Shown here: in pieces, positions 52,437 to 62,633 of the stretch
Numbering within the stretch: position 1 is the first letter of the stretch
How the letters are laid out: the number at the start of each line of letters is the position of its first letter
Origin: Vibrio sp. SCSIO 43135
Lineage (GTDB): Bacteria; Pseudomonadota; Gammaproteobacteria; Enterobacterales; Vibrionaceae
Direction of reading: 5' to 3'
NCBI RefSeq assembly: GCF_023716665.1
Contig: NZ_CP071860.1
Location: forward strand, 806,001-870,000
Length of the DNA stretch: 64,000 bases
Position numbers and translations under genes: made by a program
The notes under the pieces: model-generated
Told to the model about the DNA's origin: nothing
The model's input: only the letters and a program-made list of their open reading frames with translations
Databases searched by the model: none

Positions 52437-53594
52437 TTGACAGAATTTCGTATGTTTTTCATTGACCAACTATTCGTTCAACAAGATCACCCCGAAGGGA
52501 ATCTTCCTTTGGTTGGTACTCATGTTATTGAGCGTCTGGACATGGAAACAGGCGAGAAGCTACCACCTAGCGTAAATCAAAAGCGTTTAGAGGGTTCATT
52601 TAGCACAAAGTTAACCATTCGTTGTAACGGTACTCGCGTTCGAGTTGAGGGAAATCCCTCACGCTGGCAAAGAATGGATAACCTTTTTGGGTTACAGACT
52701 TTGGATGAGTGCATAGAAGTCTATAACCATGTTTTAGCAAAGTATGACTTACCACCACTGACTAAAAACACACGCTTATTTCATCGCCAAACACCTGATG
52801 GAAAAAGTTCTTCTCTAGTCGGTGATGGTGCAGAAATTACATCAATAGACTTCACTCAAAATCATGAAATCGGGCAGGGCAAAGAGGCTTCTTTTATCCG
52901 TGGAATGTCTTCAATGCAAATTGGTCGAGCTCGAAAGCCAAAGCTCTATCCAAATGGCATGACATGTAACTGGGGCGAAGCATCGACTTGGATCATGACC
53001 AAGCTTTATTGTAAAGCGTTCGAGCTGAAAGAGCACTTAAAGAAAGACAAACGCAAGAAAGACGGTGTTTCACCTGAGCAACTGGATTACATAGAAAAAT
53101 TAATAGACTACTGCGAAAAGCAGGGCGTAGTTCGAGAAGAACACAGCTTAAGACAAACATTATTAAAACGTCACAATCTGCATCTGTATGGCTTGGTAAC
53201 AGAACAGGACTTTTACAAACACTTAAACGACATCGAGAACGCCATGAACACATTACAAGTTAACCATGACGAACATCAGTCAATTGCGCATCAGCTACTA
53301 AATGCAGGTGCAGTAAATACTTTACGACAAGCTAATACCACCATGAGCTATTTCGCCATGTGGCAACACGGTGCAGATTTGCGTGATGTTCTAAGTCAAA
53401 GACAATTCTATGAGCACAAAGCTCGCCTAAAACAAATCGGTATTGATATCGGCCAACAGTTCGATGTGAGCCGTATGTGTCCAACTCTGAAACGTTCAGA
53501 GGTAATTGAAGTTAAACCGCTAAGAGTGCCTGACTGGTATCAACTGCCAGTGGTAGCTCAATCAAATATTTTGCCATTCAGGGCAATCGCTTAG
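52437..53594 (+). CDS. Phage replication initiator Rep (copy 2)
   Basis: Protein identical to copy 1, with the alternative ATG at 52452. Confidence 0.84.
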   Translation: MTEFRMFFIDQLFVQQDHPEGNLPLVGTHVIERLDMETGEKLPPSVNQKRLEGSFSTKLTIRCNGTRVRVEGNPSRWQRMDNLFGLQTLDECIEVYNHVLAKYDLPPLTKNTRLFHRQTPDGKSSSLVGDGAEITSIDFTQNHEIGQGKEASFIRGMSSMQIGRARKPKLYPNGMTCNWGEASTWIMTKLYCKAFELKEHLKKDKRKKDGVSPEQLDYIEKLIDYCEKQGVVREEHSLRQTLLKRHNLHLYGLVTEQDFYKHLNDIENAMNTLQVNHDEHQSIAHQLLNAGAVNTLRQANTTMSYFAMWQHGADLRDVLSQRQFYEHKARLKQIGIDIGQQFDVSRMCPTLKRSEVIEVKPLRVPDWYQLPVVAQSNILPFRAIA

Positions 53595-53605
53595 GAGATA
53601 AACAA

Positions 53606-53915
53606 ATGCTAGTAATTGAAGTCGCGCCAGAAGATGTAAAGGTAACAACTCGAATCATTCCCGCTCGTGGTGATAACCCTGCACGAACCGTTTACGACCA
53701 AACGGTACTTTTCCGCATGGGTGGCCGCTCTATCATCGAATCACGCTTGAGCCATGATTCTGAAAATGACCGTTTGGAAGCTGGGCTTTATACGCTCGAC
53801 GGTTTCTTCATACCAAATCAACAACTTTGGCGGCGCTGAGCTTAAAAAGGGTTATCAGCAAACAATCATTCCTCTTAAGCAGGCCATTGCGCCGTTTATG
53901 AACTCTCTTAAGTAA
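53606..53915 (+). pseudogene. Frameshifted ssDNA-binding gene (copy 2)
   Basis: One extra T in 53803-53805 (GGTTTC where copies 1 and 3 have GGTTC) shifts the frame after about residue 66. The reading stops at 53839 with 77 residues and an altered tail instead of 102. The missing C-terminal third makes function unlikely, though intact proteins from copies 1 and 3 could complement. A sequencing or assembly error is the alternative. Confidence 0.8.
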
Positions 53916-53926
53916 GGAAACGGATT

Positions 53927-54166
53927 ATGACTAGTTGCGTGGCTACTGACCAAGACGGCTTTCTCTATCTCTCTATGGAGTCGATTGAAACGTGCTCGCA
54001 ATTGGTCGTACTAAGTGCCGATGAATACAACTACCTTACGTCTCATACATCAATAACAGGGGCAGAGGTTGTCGAGTTTTATTCATTCGGTTTTGCATTG
54101 GTCTTTTTCGGTTGGATTATTTCCTTTCCGATTAAGGCCGTACTCAAAGCTGTAAAATTGATATAA
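53927..54166 (+). CDS. Small phage membrane protein, likely minor coat (copy 2)
   Basis: 79 residues, identical to copy 1; coordinates are shifted by one base by the upstream insertion. Confidence 0.7.
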   Translation: MTSCVATDQDGFLYLSMESIETCSQLVVLSADEYNYLTSHTSITGAEVVEFYSFGFALVFFGWIISFPIKAVLKAVKLI

Positions 54167-54177
54167 GGAAATTCATT

Positions 54178-54378
54178 ATGAAAAAGTATCTAGTTGCCGC
54201 TGTGGCTCTTGGAACATCTTCAGCTTCTCATGCTGCACTTGATCTGACATCTCTATGGGCTGAAGTAGATTTGTCTGGCATTGCAACAAGTGTGTTGGGT
54301 GTTGGTGTTACAGCTGTTGGTATTGCTGTCGCATTTAAATCCATCCGTCTTGCTAAACGCGCTGTTGGTTTAGCGTAA
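54178..54378 (+). CDS. Major coat protein pVIII-like (copy 2)
   Basis: 66 residues, identical to copy 1. A substitution (G at 54424) lies in the spacer after it, before the terminator at 54483-54507. Confidence 0.87.
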   Translation: MKKYLVAAVALGTSSASHAALDLTSLWAEVDLSGIATSVLGVGVTAVGIAVAFKSIRLAKRAVGLA

Positions 54379-54522
54379 GTTTTGCTTCTAGCTCTATATG
54401 ATTTGCAGCTGCTCATATTCACAGTTTTAGGTGGTCTTTCAGCAAGTATATGTGCAGCTAACATGCGAATCTAATCACAGACAAGGGGCTTTCGAGTCCC
54501 TTTTTTTATAGGAGTAAAGCAC

Positions 54523-56039
54523 GTGAAAAGGATATTCGCTCTTCTCATTTTATCTCTCATATCACAAAGTGTTTTCGCTGTTGTTCAACTGACTGAAAAA
54601 ATTCAACCTATCGAAGTTCATGCGGCTCCGTTGGTATGGTGGTTCATATAAATTACTTTGTTGGTTGTACGGTTGAGAAACGCAGTATTTCTGGCACTTG
54701 GTCTAATAAAGGTGCAGCGACCAAAGCTTACACCAGTAACGGGTATGTAGCCGTTGATACTCCCTCTCAAAACCGCTTAATGCTGTTCAAATACACATGG
54801 TCTAGCTGTCCTGAGGGAACAGTACTTGTTGACAATGAATGTCAGAACCAATGCGAATCACTCGCTGGCAATGAAAATCAACACACATGGGATTACTTCA
54901 AATTTGGCTCCAGTCCTACTTTTTGTTCCAGTGGATGCGCACTCAAAGTAACCGGTTCTGTATGTTCTCTTGCAACTGGCGGATGTGGGGGAACGGTAGT
55001 CATTACGGGTTCAACTTGTACGGGCGAGGGAACGGGAGGCGGTAACATGCCTGACCAAGTACCTAGTGGTTGCGAAGAATACAACGGACAATATTTGTGT
55101 CCAGAAGATACTAACGGTGATGGCGTTCCTGACGATGGCCAACCGTTCGACACTGCGGCCAAGTGTGGCTACGACGCATCAGATAAATTCAGTTGCTCCG
55201 GTGGTACATATGCCGAAGAAGAATACGCCATGACTGACCCGACCAAACCACTAGAGGGTGTCGAGTCTTCACCAATTCAAGGAAGTGATACCGAAGCGAT
55301 TAGTGTAGAGGGTGTGAGCGAACCTACATTGGAAAACGACCAGCAAGAACAAGTGTTGCTACTCAACAAGCAAATCAATGCGCTTCTAGCTGGCCTTAAT
55401 GAAGACAATAACCAGAACTTTAAACAAGTCATCGATGAACTCAAGAACTCCAACGAGTTCAACCAGAAGCAACTTGACCAAATCGTAGCGGGTACAAATA
55501 AGCAACTTGAGATATGGGAAGAACTTAAAGCCTTGCAGACAACAGCTACTCAAGACACGGTTAACGCCATTAGAGAACTTGGCGAATACGATGAGTTTTA
55601 TCACAACGCGGCGATGGCTAAACAGAATGAATTACTAGCAGCACTTCAAGCGCTTCAAGGTTCTGGTGAAGGTGAGGGCAATACCTCTGGTGAACAAATA
55701 TTAGATGCCATTCAAGGCGTTGAGTATAACGGATGTTCTGGAGACCCATGTAACGAACCTTACACCTCTGAACACACAACCAATTCGCTCAAGACTGAGA
55801 TGGTGACCCGCCTTACCTCTACCAAGGACGCTATCTATAACGGGATGCTTTCAGCTTTTGTAGACATTGATTTGTCTGGCGCATCTCGCCCGTCTTTTTC
55901 TTTGGATATGTCGGGTTTTGGCTTTGGTACATATAGCTTCGATGACTACGTAAATCTTGATTACATATTCAGCTTTATACGCGTTTGTATCTTGTTCACT
56001 GCTGCAATGCTTTGCCGCAGAATCATCTTTGGAGGGTAA
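54523..56039 (+). pseudogene. Frameshifted pIII-like adsorption gene (copy 2)
   Basis: An A run of seven in copies 1 and 3 is six here (54596-54601). From GTG 54523 the frame now ends at 54651 after 42 residues, just past the signal peptide. The rest of the gene is open from an internal ATG at 54636 (467 residues) but would lack a signal peptide and a proper ribosome-binding site. So this copy should not make a working tip protein. A homopolymer read error is a plausible alternative. Confidence 0.82.
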
Positions 56040-56042
56040 GAA

Positions 56043-56357
56043 ATGGATTGGCTAAGAGACATAATTCAAGACCTGATAGATACCATTTACACGCTGTTTC
56101 ACTCACTGGTCGAGATAGCAAAAGACATTGTTTACTTCCTTTTTGATCTCATTATGAGTGTTGTCGATGCTATCGTATTGACGGCTATTGAACTGTTTGA
56201 ACCCATTGATATTGGTCAATACATGACAGGCTTCCCACCCGAATCCGCTTGGGTACTTGGTCAGGTCGGAGTGCCTCAAGCTTTGGGTATGATTGTTTCC
56301 TCAATTGGTATTAGGCTCATGCTTCAACTCGTACCGTTTACGAGGTTAGGCTCATGA
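56043..56357 (+). CDS. Minor coat protein pVI-like (copy 2)
   Basis: 104 residues, identical to copy 1. Confidence 0.8.
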   Translation: MDWLRDIIQDLIDTIYTLFHSLVEIAKDIVYFLFDLIMSVVDAIVLTAIELFEPIDIGQYMTGFPPESAWVLGQVGVPQALGMIVSSIGIRLMLQLVPFTRLGS

Positions 56358-57478
56358 TATACGCAATAGTCGGTCGCCCTCGGTCGGGCAAAAGTTATGA
56401 AGCTGTGGCTTACCATGTGATTCCGGCAATCAAGAAAGGTCGCAAGGTAATTACTAATCTGGCTCTTAATATTGACTTCTTCGTCAAGGTCTATGGTGAA
56501 TCCGTTCGTGACCTAATCGTCATGGTTGATGGTGAACTTAACCACTACGGCAAGTTGGATAGGCCGTTTTCCAAGCATGAACACTATCAGGATGAATGGA
56601 GAAATGACGATGGTGTAGGGCCTTTGTATATCGTCGATGAAGCGCATATGGTGCTCCCCAATAGGCAGCTAGATTCCAAAATACTGGAGTTCTATTCGCT
56701 TCATGGTCATTACGGTATCGATATCATTTTGCTTACTCAGAACTTACGCAAGATTCACCGTGACATTAAGGACATGATTGAGTTGACTTACTACTGCGCT
56801 AAAAACACCGCGCTAGGCTCTGACAAGACTTACACAAAAAAGGTAAGGGTAGGTGCTACCACTGAAACTGTTAACCAAGAACAGCGTAAATACCGTAAGG
56901 AAATATTCCCGTTCTATAAGAGTCACACCCAAAGTTCAAAGGATGTTGTCGAAGCTGCGGCAAAAGATATCAAACCGATTTGGAAGCACTGGACGGTATG
57001 GTTATCAGCCATTTTTCTATGTGGTGGTGCTGTAATTGTTTACTTAAATGGTGGCTTATTTGGCTTTTTTGCATCTGAGCCAGAAGCGTCCCTAGAGGAA
57101 CCAATCAATGTTCAAACCGAAGATGAACCCAAAGAAGAAACTAAAACGGAAGCTAAAAAGAGTCGTAAAAAAGATCCTTTATCGGGTTTTAAACTTTACG
57201 TATCCGGTGAGGCTTTGCAGGCTGCTTTTGATGAGAATAAGAAACCAATCAGGAAGCTAACGTTTAAGAACTATTATATTGATGTCTATGAGAAAGACTT
57301 CAAGATGTTCACGTTCACACATCATGATTTGATAAACATTGGTTACGAATTCGAGGTGTTAAGTGATTGTTTGTTTAGTGCCACGTTCGGCGGTCATACA
57401 CGACTCATTACTTGCGGAAACTATGAAGAACAAGAGAAGCAGAGTGATTTGTTTGCAGCCGCGCCAATTGGACTTTGA
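56354..57478 (+). CDS. zot: Zot/pI-type phage assembly ATPase (copy 2)
   Basis: 374 residues, identical to copy 1, intact Walker motifs. Confidence 0.9.
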   Translation: MIYAIVGRPRSGKSYEAVAYHVIPAIKKGRKVITNLALNIDFFVKVYGESVRDLIVMVDGELNHYGKLDRPFSKHEHYQDEWRNDDGVGPLYIVDEAHMVLPNRQLDSKILEFYSLHGHYGIDIILLTQNLRKIHRDIKDMIELTYYCAKNTALGSDKTYTKKVRVGATTETVNQEQRKYRKEIFPFYKSHTQSSKDVVEAAAKDIKPIWKHWTVWLSAIFLCGGAVIVYLNGGLFGFFASEPEASLEEPINVQTEDEPKEETKTEAKKSRKKDPLSGFKLYVSGEALQAAFDENKKPIRKLTFKNYYIDVYEKDFKMFTFTHHDLINIGYEFEVLSDCLFSATFGGHTRLITCGNYEEQEKQSDLFAAAPIGL

Positions 57479-57487
57479 TAACTAGAT

Positions 57488-57519
57488 AGTGCGCATTATC
57501 TGTTGTGTTTATGTTGAAT
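57488..57519 (+). other. Copy 2 / copy 3 junction att site
   Basis: Identical to the junction at 51212-51243, including the 10-nt spacer. Confidence 0.88.
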
Positions 57520-57572
57520 GTTTAGCGGTCAGTACAGTAGCGTCAGCACTGGCCGCCGTCCTGAAAGGGCGC

Positions 57573-57602
57573 ATTTACACATAAACTGGATAATGCGCCA
57601 CT
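57573..57602 (-). other. Second, inverted dif-like site (copy 3)
   Basis: Same sequence as in copies 1 and 2. Confidence 0.72.
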
Positions 57603-57621
57603 TGGATAATTTACCCAATCG

Positions 57622-57933
57622 TTACGTCTCAAGAATACCAATTGTTGAGAAAACAATGATAAGTGCGGCGCTCGTAGCTAGCACTCCAAAGAGTACAACT
57701 TCAAAAATATCTTCCTTATCTCCTGATTTTTTATTTGTATAGTATTTTGTTGTTGTCGCAACGCTAAACGCAACAGCAATTACTATTGTTATACGGGCTG
57801 TCATTACGTGGGTTAGCAAAGCCAAAGAAATAACTAGTAGAACGATCTTCCAATTTCTTTTTGCCCAGTCCCTGAAACCTAATAGCATGACCCCAATAAT
57901 GAAAACAAAGGGAATTAGCATGTATGCTTCCAT
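57622..57933 (-). CDS. Phage small membrane protein, unknown (copy 3)
   Basis: 103 residues, identical to copy 2 (Thr62). Confidence 0.72.
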   Translation of the reverse strand: MEAYMLIPFVFIIGVMLLGFRDWAKRNWKIVLLVISLALLTHVMTARITIVIAVAFSVATTTKYYTNKKSGDKEDIFEVVLFGVLATSAALIIVFSTIGILET

Positions 57934-58272
57934 AGTTCTCCTCTCTATAATCCCGTAGGGAAAAGGGCGCTTGTTACCGTTCTTGGGTATGACTCATCCA
58001 AACGCCCGAAAACCAGCTCCCTTTGAATATCCCACAAAACACCCTTGCTTCTTGCCAGAACAATCCCTCGCAGAGCCTTTCAACATCAAAGGGGCGTTTT
58101 CCTACTGGAACCCATTTTACCATTCAATATATAAAGCCTGTTTTTAAAGTGGAGGGGCCCCGTTTCGTCGGGGAGGAACCACTTTAAAAAATAGGATAAT
58201 TGTTATTCGGTTGTTAAAAAAGAAAGTTGGGGTTTCTGTTACACCCCAACTAACTGCGGAATTCCGCACTAA
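57934..58272. other. Phage noncoding region, probable origin (copy 3)
   Basis: Same structures as in copy 1; compound hairpin at 58141-58190, repressor terminator at 58215-58250. Confidence 0.62.
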
Positions 58273-58602
58273 TTACTTCCTTTGTACACTTTCAATCTGA
58301 TGCTTTATTAGCACAGCTTCTACTATTTGGTTTAAACATTCCTTTTCATGATCATTTAGGATTTCAACTCTTTTCATGTTGTAAGCCAGTGAATCGTCTA
58401 GTGATGTTTCCAGGTTACCAAATATGTCTTTTATACCTCCGCCTAGCTCTATCAGTGCTTTCATCATCTGGCTAAATTTTGGCTCAGTTTCTCCGTTCTC
58501 ATATTTCATGTAGGTGATATTGCTTACCCCCATAATCTGAGCAACCTGTTTTTGAGTTAAATTTTTCTTTAGCCTTAGCTCTTTTAATATTTCGTTACAC
58601 AT
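58273..58602 (-). CDS. HTH repressor of the phage (copy 3)
   Basis: 109 residues, identical to the other copies. Confidence 0.84.
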   Translation of the reverse strand: MCNEILKELRLKKNLTQKQVAQIMGVSNITYMKYENGETEPKFSQMMKALIELGGGIKDIFGNLETSLDDSLAYNMKRVEILNDHEKECLNQIVEAVLIKHQIESVQRK

Positions 58603-58621
58603 TGTGATGCATACGCCGTTT

Positions 58622-58707
58622 TATAAGATTGCTTATATAGTAACTCATGTTTTTTTATACAGTTAGCTTGAAAGTATATTTTTCTTATGCTTCCATATAA
58701 GAAAAAT
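58622..58707. promoter_or_regulatory. Candidate phage repressor operators (copy 3)
   Basis: The same ATAAG/CTTAT inverted repeats as in the other copies. Confidence 0.52.
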
Positions 58708-58712
58708 TAGTA

Positions 58713-59870
58713 TTGACAGAATTTCGTATGTTTTTCATTGACCAACTATTCGTTCAACAAGATCACCCCGAAGGGAATCTTCCTTTGGTTGGTACTCATG
58801 TTATTGAGCGTCTGGACATGGAAACAGGCGAGAAGCTACCACCTAGCGTAAATCAAAAGCGTTTAGAGGGTTCATTTAGCACAAAGTTAACCATTCGTTG
58901 TAACGGTACTCGCGTTCGAGTTGAGGGAAATCCCTCACGCTGGCAAAGAATGGATAACCTTTTTGGGTTACAGACTTTGGATGAGTGCATAGAAGTCTAT
59001 AACCATGTTTTAGCAAAGTATGACTTACCACCACTGACTAAAAACACACGCTTATTTCATCGCCAAACACCTGATGGAAAAAGTTCTTCTCTAGTCGGTG
59101 ATGGTGCAGAAATTACATCAATAGACTTCACTCAAAATCATGAAATCGGGCAGGGCAAAGAGGCTTCTTTTATCCGTGGAATGTCTTCAATGCAAATTGG
59201 TCGAGCTCGAAAGCCAAAGCTCTATCCAAATGGCATGACATGTAACTGGGGCGAAGCATCGACTTGGATCATGACCAAGCTTTATTGTAAAGCGTTCGAG
59301 CTGAAAGAGCACTTAAAGAAAGACAAACGCAAGAAAGACGGTGTTTCACCTGAGCAACTGGATTACATAGAAAAATTAATAGACTACTGCGAAAAGCAGG
59401 GCGTAGTTCGAGAAGAACACAGCTTAAGACAAACATTATTAAAACGTCACAATCTGCATCTGTATGGCTTGGTAACAGAACAGGACTTTTACAAACACTT
59501 AAACGACATCGAGAACGCCATGAACACATTACAAGTTAACCATGACGAACATCAGTCAATTGCGCATCAGCTACTAAATGCAGGTGCAGTAAATACTTTA
59601 CGACAAGCTAATACCACCATGAGCTATTTCGCCATGTGGCAACACGGTGCAGATTTGCGTGATGTTCTAAGTCAAAGACAATTCTATGAGCACAAAGCTC
59701 GCCTAAAACAAATCGGTATTGATATCGGCCAACAGTTCGATGTGAGCCGTATGTGTCCAACTCTGAAACGTTCAGAGGTAATTGAAGTTAAACCGCTAAG
59801 AGTGCCTGACTGGTATCAACTGCCAGTGGTAGCTCAATCAAATATTTTGCCATTCAGGGCAATCGCTTAG
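58713..59870 (+). CDS. Phage replication initiator Rep (copy 3)
   Basis: Protein identical to copies 1 and 2, with the alternative ATG at 58728. Confidence 0.84.
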   Translation: MTEFRMFFIDQLFVQQDHPEGNLPLVGTHVIERLDMETGEKLPPSVNQKRLEGSFSTKLTIRCNGTRVRVEGNPSRWQRMDNLFGLQTLDECIEVYNHVLAKYDLPPLTKNTRLFHRQTPDGKSSSLVGDGAEITSIDFTQNHEIGQGKEASFIRGMSSMQIGRARKPKLYPNGMTCNWGEASTWIMTKLYCKAFELKEHLKKDKRKKDGVSPEQLDYIEKLIDYCEKQGVVREEHSLRQTLLKRHNLHLYGLVTEQDFYKHLNDIENAMNTLQVNHDEHQSIAHQLLNAGAVNTLRQANTTMSYFAMWQHGADLRDVLSQRQFYEHKARLKQIGIDIGQQFDVSRMCPTLKRSEVIEVKPLRVPDWYQLPVVAQSNILPFRAIA

Positions 59871-59881
59871 GAGATAAACAA

Positions 59882-60190
59882 ATGCTAGTAATTGAAGTCG
59901 CGCCAGAAGATGTAAAGGTAACAACTCGAATCATTCCCGCTCGTGGTGATAACCCTGCACGAACCGTTTACGACCAAACGGTACTTTTCCGCATGGGTGG
60001 CCGCTCTATCATCGAATCACGCTTGAGCCATGATTCTGAAAATGACCGTTTGGAAGCTGGGCTTTATACGCTCGACGGTTCTTCATACCAAATCAACAAC
60101 TTTGGCGGCGCTGAGCTTAAAAAGGGTTATCAGCAAACAATCATTCCTCTTAAGCAGGCCATTGCGCCGTTTATGAACTCTCTTAAGTAA
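59882..60190 (+). CDS. Phage ssDNA-binding protein, gpV-like (copy 3)
   Basis: 102 residues, intact and identical to copy 1. Confidence 0.75.
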   Translation: MLVIEVAPEDVKVTTRIIPARGDNPARTVYDQTVLFRMGGRSIIESRLSHDSENDRLEAGLYTLDGSSYQINNFGGAELKKGYQQTIIPLKQAIAPFMNSLK

Positions 60191-60201
60191 GGAAACGGAT
60201 T

Positions 60202-60441
60202 ATGACTAGTTGCGTGGCTACTGACCAAGACGGCTTTCTCTATCTCTCTATGGAGTCGATTGAAACGTGCTCGCAATTGGTCGTACTAAGTGCCGATGAA
60301 TACAACTACCTTACGTCTCATACATCAATAACAGGGGCAGAGGTTGTCGAGTTTTATTCATTCGGTTTTGCATTGGTCTTTTTCGGTTGGATTATTTCCT
60401 TTCCGATTAAGGCCGTACTCAAAGCTGTAAAATTGATATAA
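60202..60441 (+). CDS. Small phage membrane protein, likely minor coat (copy 3)
   Basis: 79 residues, identical to copy 1. Confidence 0.7.
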   Translation: MTSCVATDQDGFLYLSMESIETCSQLVVLSADEYNYLTSHTSITGAEVVEFYSFGFALVFFGWIISFPIKAVLKAVKLI

Positions 60442-60452
60442 GGAAATTCATT

Positions 60453-60653
60453 ATGAAAAAGTATCTAGTTGCCGCTGTGGCTCTTGGAACATCTTCAGCT
60501 TCTCATGCTGCACTTGATCTGACATCTCTATGGGCTGAAGTAGATTTGTCTGGCATTGCAACAAGTGTGTTGGGTGTTGGTGTTACAGCTGTTGGTATTG
60601 CTGTCGCATTTAAATCCATCCGTCTTGCTAAACGCGCTGTTGGTTTAGCGTAA
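60453..60653 (+). CDS. Major coat protein pVIII-like (copy 3)
   Basis: 66 residues, identical to copy 1; followed by the TTCG-loop terminator at 60758-60782. Confidence 0.87.
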   Translation: MKKYLVAAVALGTSSASHAALDLTSLWAEVDLSGIATSVLGVGVTAVGIAVAFKSIRLAKRAVGLA

Positions 60654-60797
60654 GTTTTGCTTCTAGCTCTATATGATTTGCAGCTGCTCATATTCACACT
60701 TTTAGGTGGTCTTTCAGCAAGTATATGTGCAGCTAACATGCGAATCTAATCACAGACAAGGGGCTTTCGAGTCCCTTTTTTTATAGGAGTAAAGCAC

Positions 60798-62315
60798 GTG
60801 AAAAGGATATTCGCTCTTCTCATTTTATCTCTCATATCACAAAGTGTTTTCGCTGTTGTTCAACTGACTGAAAAAAATTCAACCTATCGAAGTTCATGCG
60901 GCTCCGTTGGTATGGTGGTTCATATAAATTACTTTGTTGGTTGTACGGTTGAGAAACGCAGTATTTCTGGCACTTGGTCTAATAAAGGTGCAGCGACCAA
61001 AGCTTACACCAGTAACGGGTATGTAGCCGTTGATACTCCCTCTCAAAACCGCTTAATGCTGTTCAAATACACATGGTCTAGCTGTCCTGAGGGAACAGTA
61101 CTTGTTGACAATGAATGTCAGAACCAATGCGAATCACTCGCTGGCAATGAAAATCAACACACATGGGATTACTTCAAATTTGGCTCCAGTCCTACTTTTT
61201 GTTCCAGTGGATGCGCACTCAAAGTAACCGGTTCTGTATGTTCTCTTGCAACTGGCGGATGTGGGGGAACGGTAGTCATTACGGGTTCAACTTGTACGGG
61301 CGAGGGAACGGGAGGCGGTAACATGCCTGACCAAGTACCTAGTGGTTGCGAAGAATACAACGGACAATATTTGTGTCCAGAAGATACTAACGGTGATGGC
61401 GTTCCTGACGATGGCCAACCGTTCGACACTGCGGCCAAGTGTGGCTACGACGCATCAGATAAATTCAGTTGCTCCGGTGGTACATATGCCGAAGAAGAAT
61501 ACGCCATGACTGACCCGACCAAACCACTAGAGGGTGTCGAGTCTTCACCAATTCAAGGAAGTGATACCGAAGCGATTAGTGTAGAGGGTGTGAGCGAACC
61601 TACATTGGAAAACGACCAGCAAGAACAAGTGTTGCTACTCAACAAGCAAATCAATGCGCTTCTAGCTGGCCTTAATGAAGACAATAACCAGAACTTTAAA
61701 CAAGTCATCGATGAACTCAAGAACTCCAACGAGTTCAACCAGAAGCAACTTGACCAAATCGTAGCGGGTACAAATAAGCAACTTGAGATATGGGAAGAAC
61801 TTAAAGCCTTGCAGACAACAGCTACTCAAGACACGGTTAACGCCATTAGAGAACTTGGCGAATACGATGAGTTTTATCACAACGCGGCGATGGCTAAACA
61901 GAATGAATTACTAGCAGCACTTCAAGCGCTTCAAGGTTCTGGTGAAGGTGAGGGCAATACCTCTGGTGAACAAATATTAGATGCCATTCAAGGCGTTGAG
62001 TATAACGGATGTTCTGGAGACCCATGTAACGAACCTTACACCTCTGAACACACAACCAATTCGCTCAAGACTGAGATGGTGACCCGCCTTACCTCTACCA
62101 AGGACGCTATCTATAACGGGATGCTTTCAGCTTTTGTAGACATTGATTTGTCTGGCGCATCTCGCCCGTCTTTTTCTTTGGATATGTCGGGTTTTGGCTT
62201 TGGTACATATAGCTTCGATGACTACGTAAATCTTGATTACATATTCAGCTTTATACGCGTTTGTATCTTGTTCACTGCTGCAATGCTTTGCCGCAGAATC
62301 ATCTTTGGAGGGTAA
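60798..62315 (+). CDS. Adsorption protein pIII-like (copy 3)
   Basis: 505 residues, intact and identical to copy 1. Confidence 0.82.
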   Translation: MKRIFALLILSLISQSVFAVVQLTEKNSTYRSSCGSVGMVVHINYFVGCTVEKRSISGTWSNKGAATKAYTSNGYVAVDTPSQNRLMLFKYTWSSCPEGTVLVDNECQNQCESLAGNENQHTWDYFKFGSSPTFCSSGCALKVTGSVCSLATGGCGGTVVITGSTCTGEGTGGGNMPDQVPSGCEEYNGQYLCPEDTNGDGVPDDGQPFDTAAKCGYDASDKFSCSGGTYAEEEYAMTDPTKPLEGVESSPIQGSDTEAISVEGVSEPTLENDQQEQVLLLNKQINALLAGLNEDNNQNFKQVIDELKNSNEFNQKQLDQIVAGTNKQLEIWEELKALQTTATQDTVNAIRELGEYDEFYHNAAMAKQNELLAALQALQGSGEGEGNTSGEQILDAIQGVEYNGCSGDPCNEPYTSEHTTNSLKTEMVTRLTSTKDAIYNGMLSAFVDIDLSGASRPSFSLDMSGFGFGTYSFDDYVNLDYIFSFIRVCILFTAAMLCRRIIFGG

Positions 62316-62318
62316 GAA

Positions 62319-62633
62319 ATGGATTGGCTAAGAGACATAATTCAAGACCTGATAGATACCATTTACACGCTGTTTCACTCACTGGTCGAGATAGCAAAAG
62401 ACATTGTTTACTTCCTTTTTGATCTCATTATGAGTGTTGTCGATGCTATCGTATTGACGGCTATTGAACTGTTTGAACCCATTGATATTGGTCAATACAT
62501 GACAGGCTTCCCACCCGAATCCGCTTGGGTACTTGGTCAGGTCGGAGTGCCTCAAGCTTTGGGTATGATTGTTTCCTCAATTGGTATTAGGCTCATGCTT
62601 CAACTCGTACCGTTTACGAGGTTAGGCTCATGA
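62319..62633 (+). CDS. Minor coat protein pVI-like (copy 3)
   Basis: 104 residues, identical to copy 1. Confidence 0.8.
   Translation: MDWLRDIIQDLIDTIYTLFHSLVEIAKDIVYFLFDLIMSVVDAIVLTAIELFEPIDIGQYMTGFPPESAWVLGQVGVPQALGMIVSSIGIRLMLQLVPFTRLGS

Larger units (their letters stand above)
51212..57487 (+). mobile_element. Inovirus prophage, copy 2 (two frameshifts)
   Basis: Middle copy with a 1-bp insertion in the ssDNA-binding gene and a 1-bp deletion in the pIII-like gene; overall length unchanged at 6276 bp. Confidence 0.93.

Noticed and set aside
54636..56039. Internal ATG of the copy 2 pIII-like gene as an alternative protein start
   Set aside because: It removes the signal peptide and has no ribosome-binding site; better explained as the rest of a frameshifted gene.
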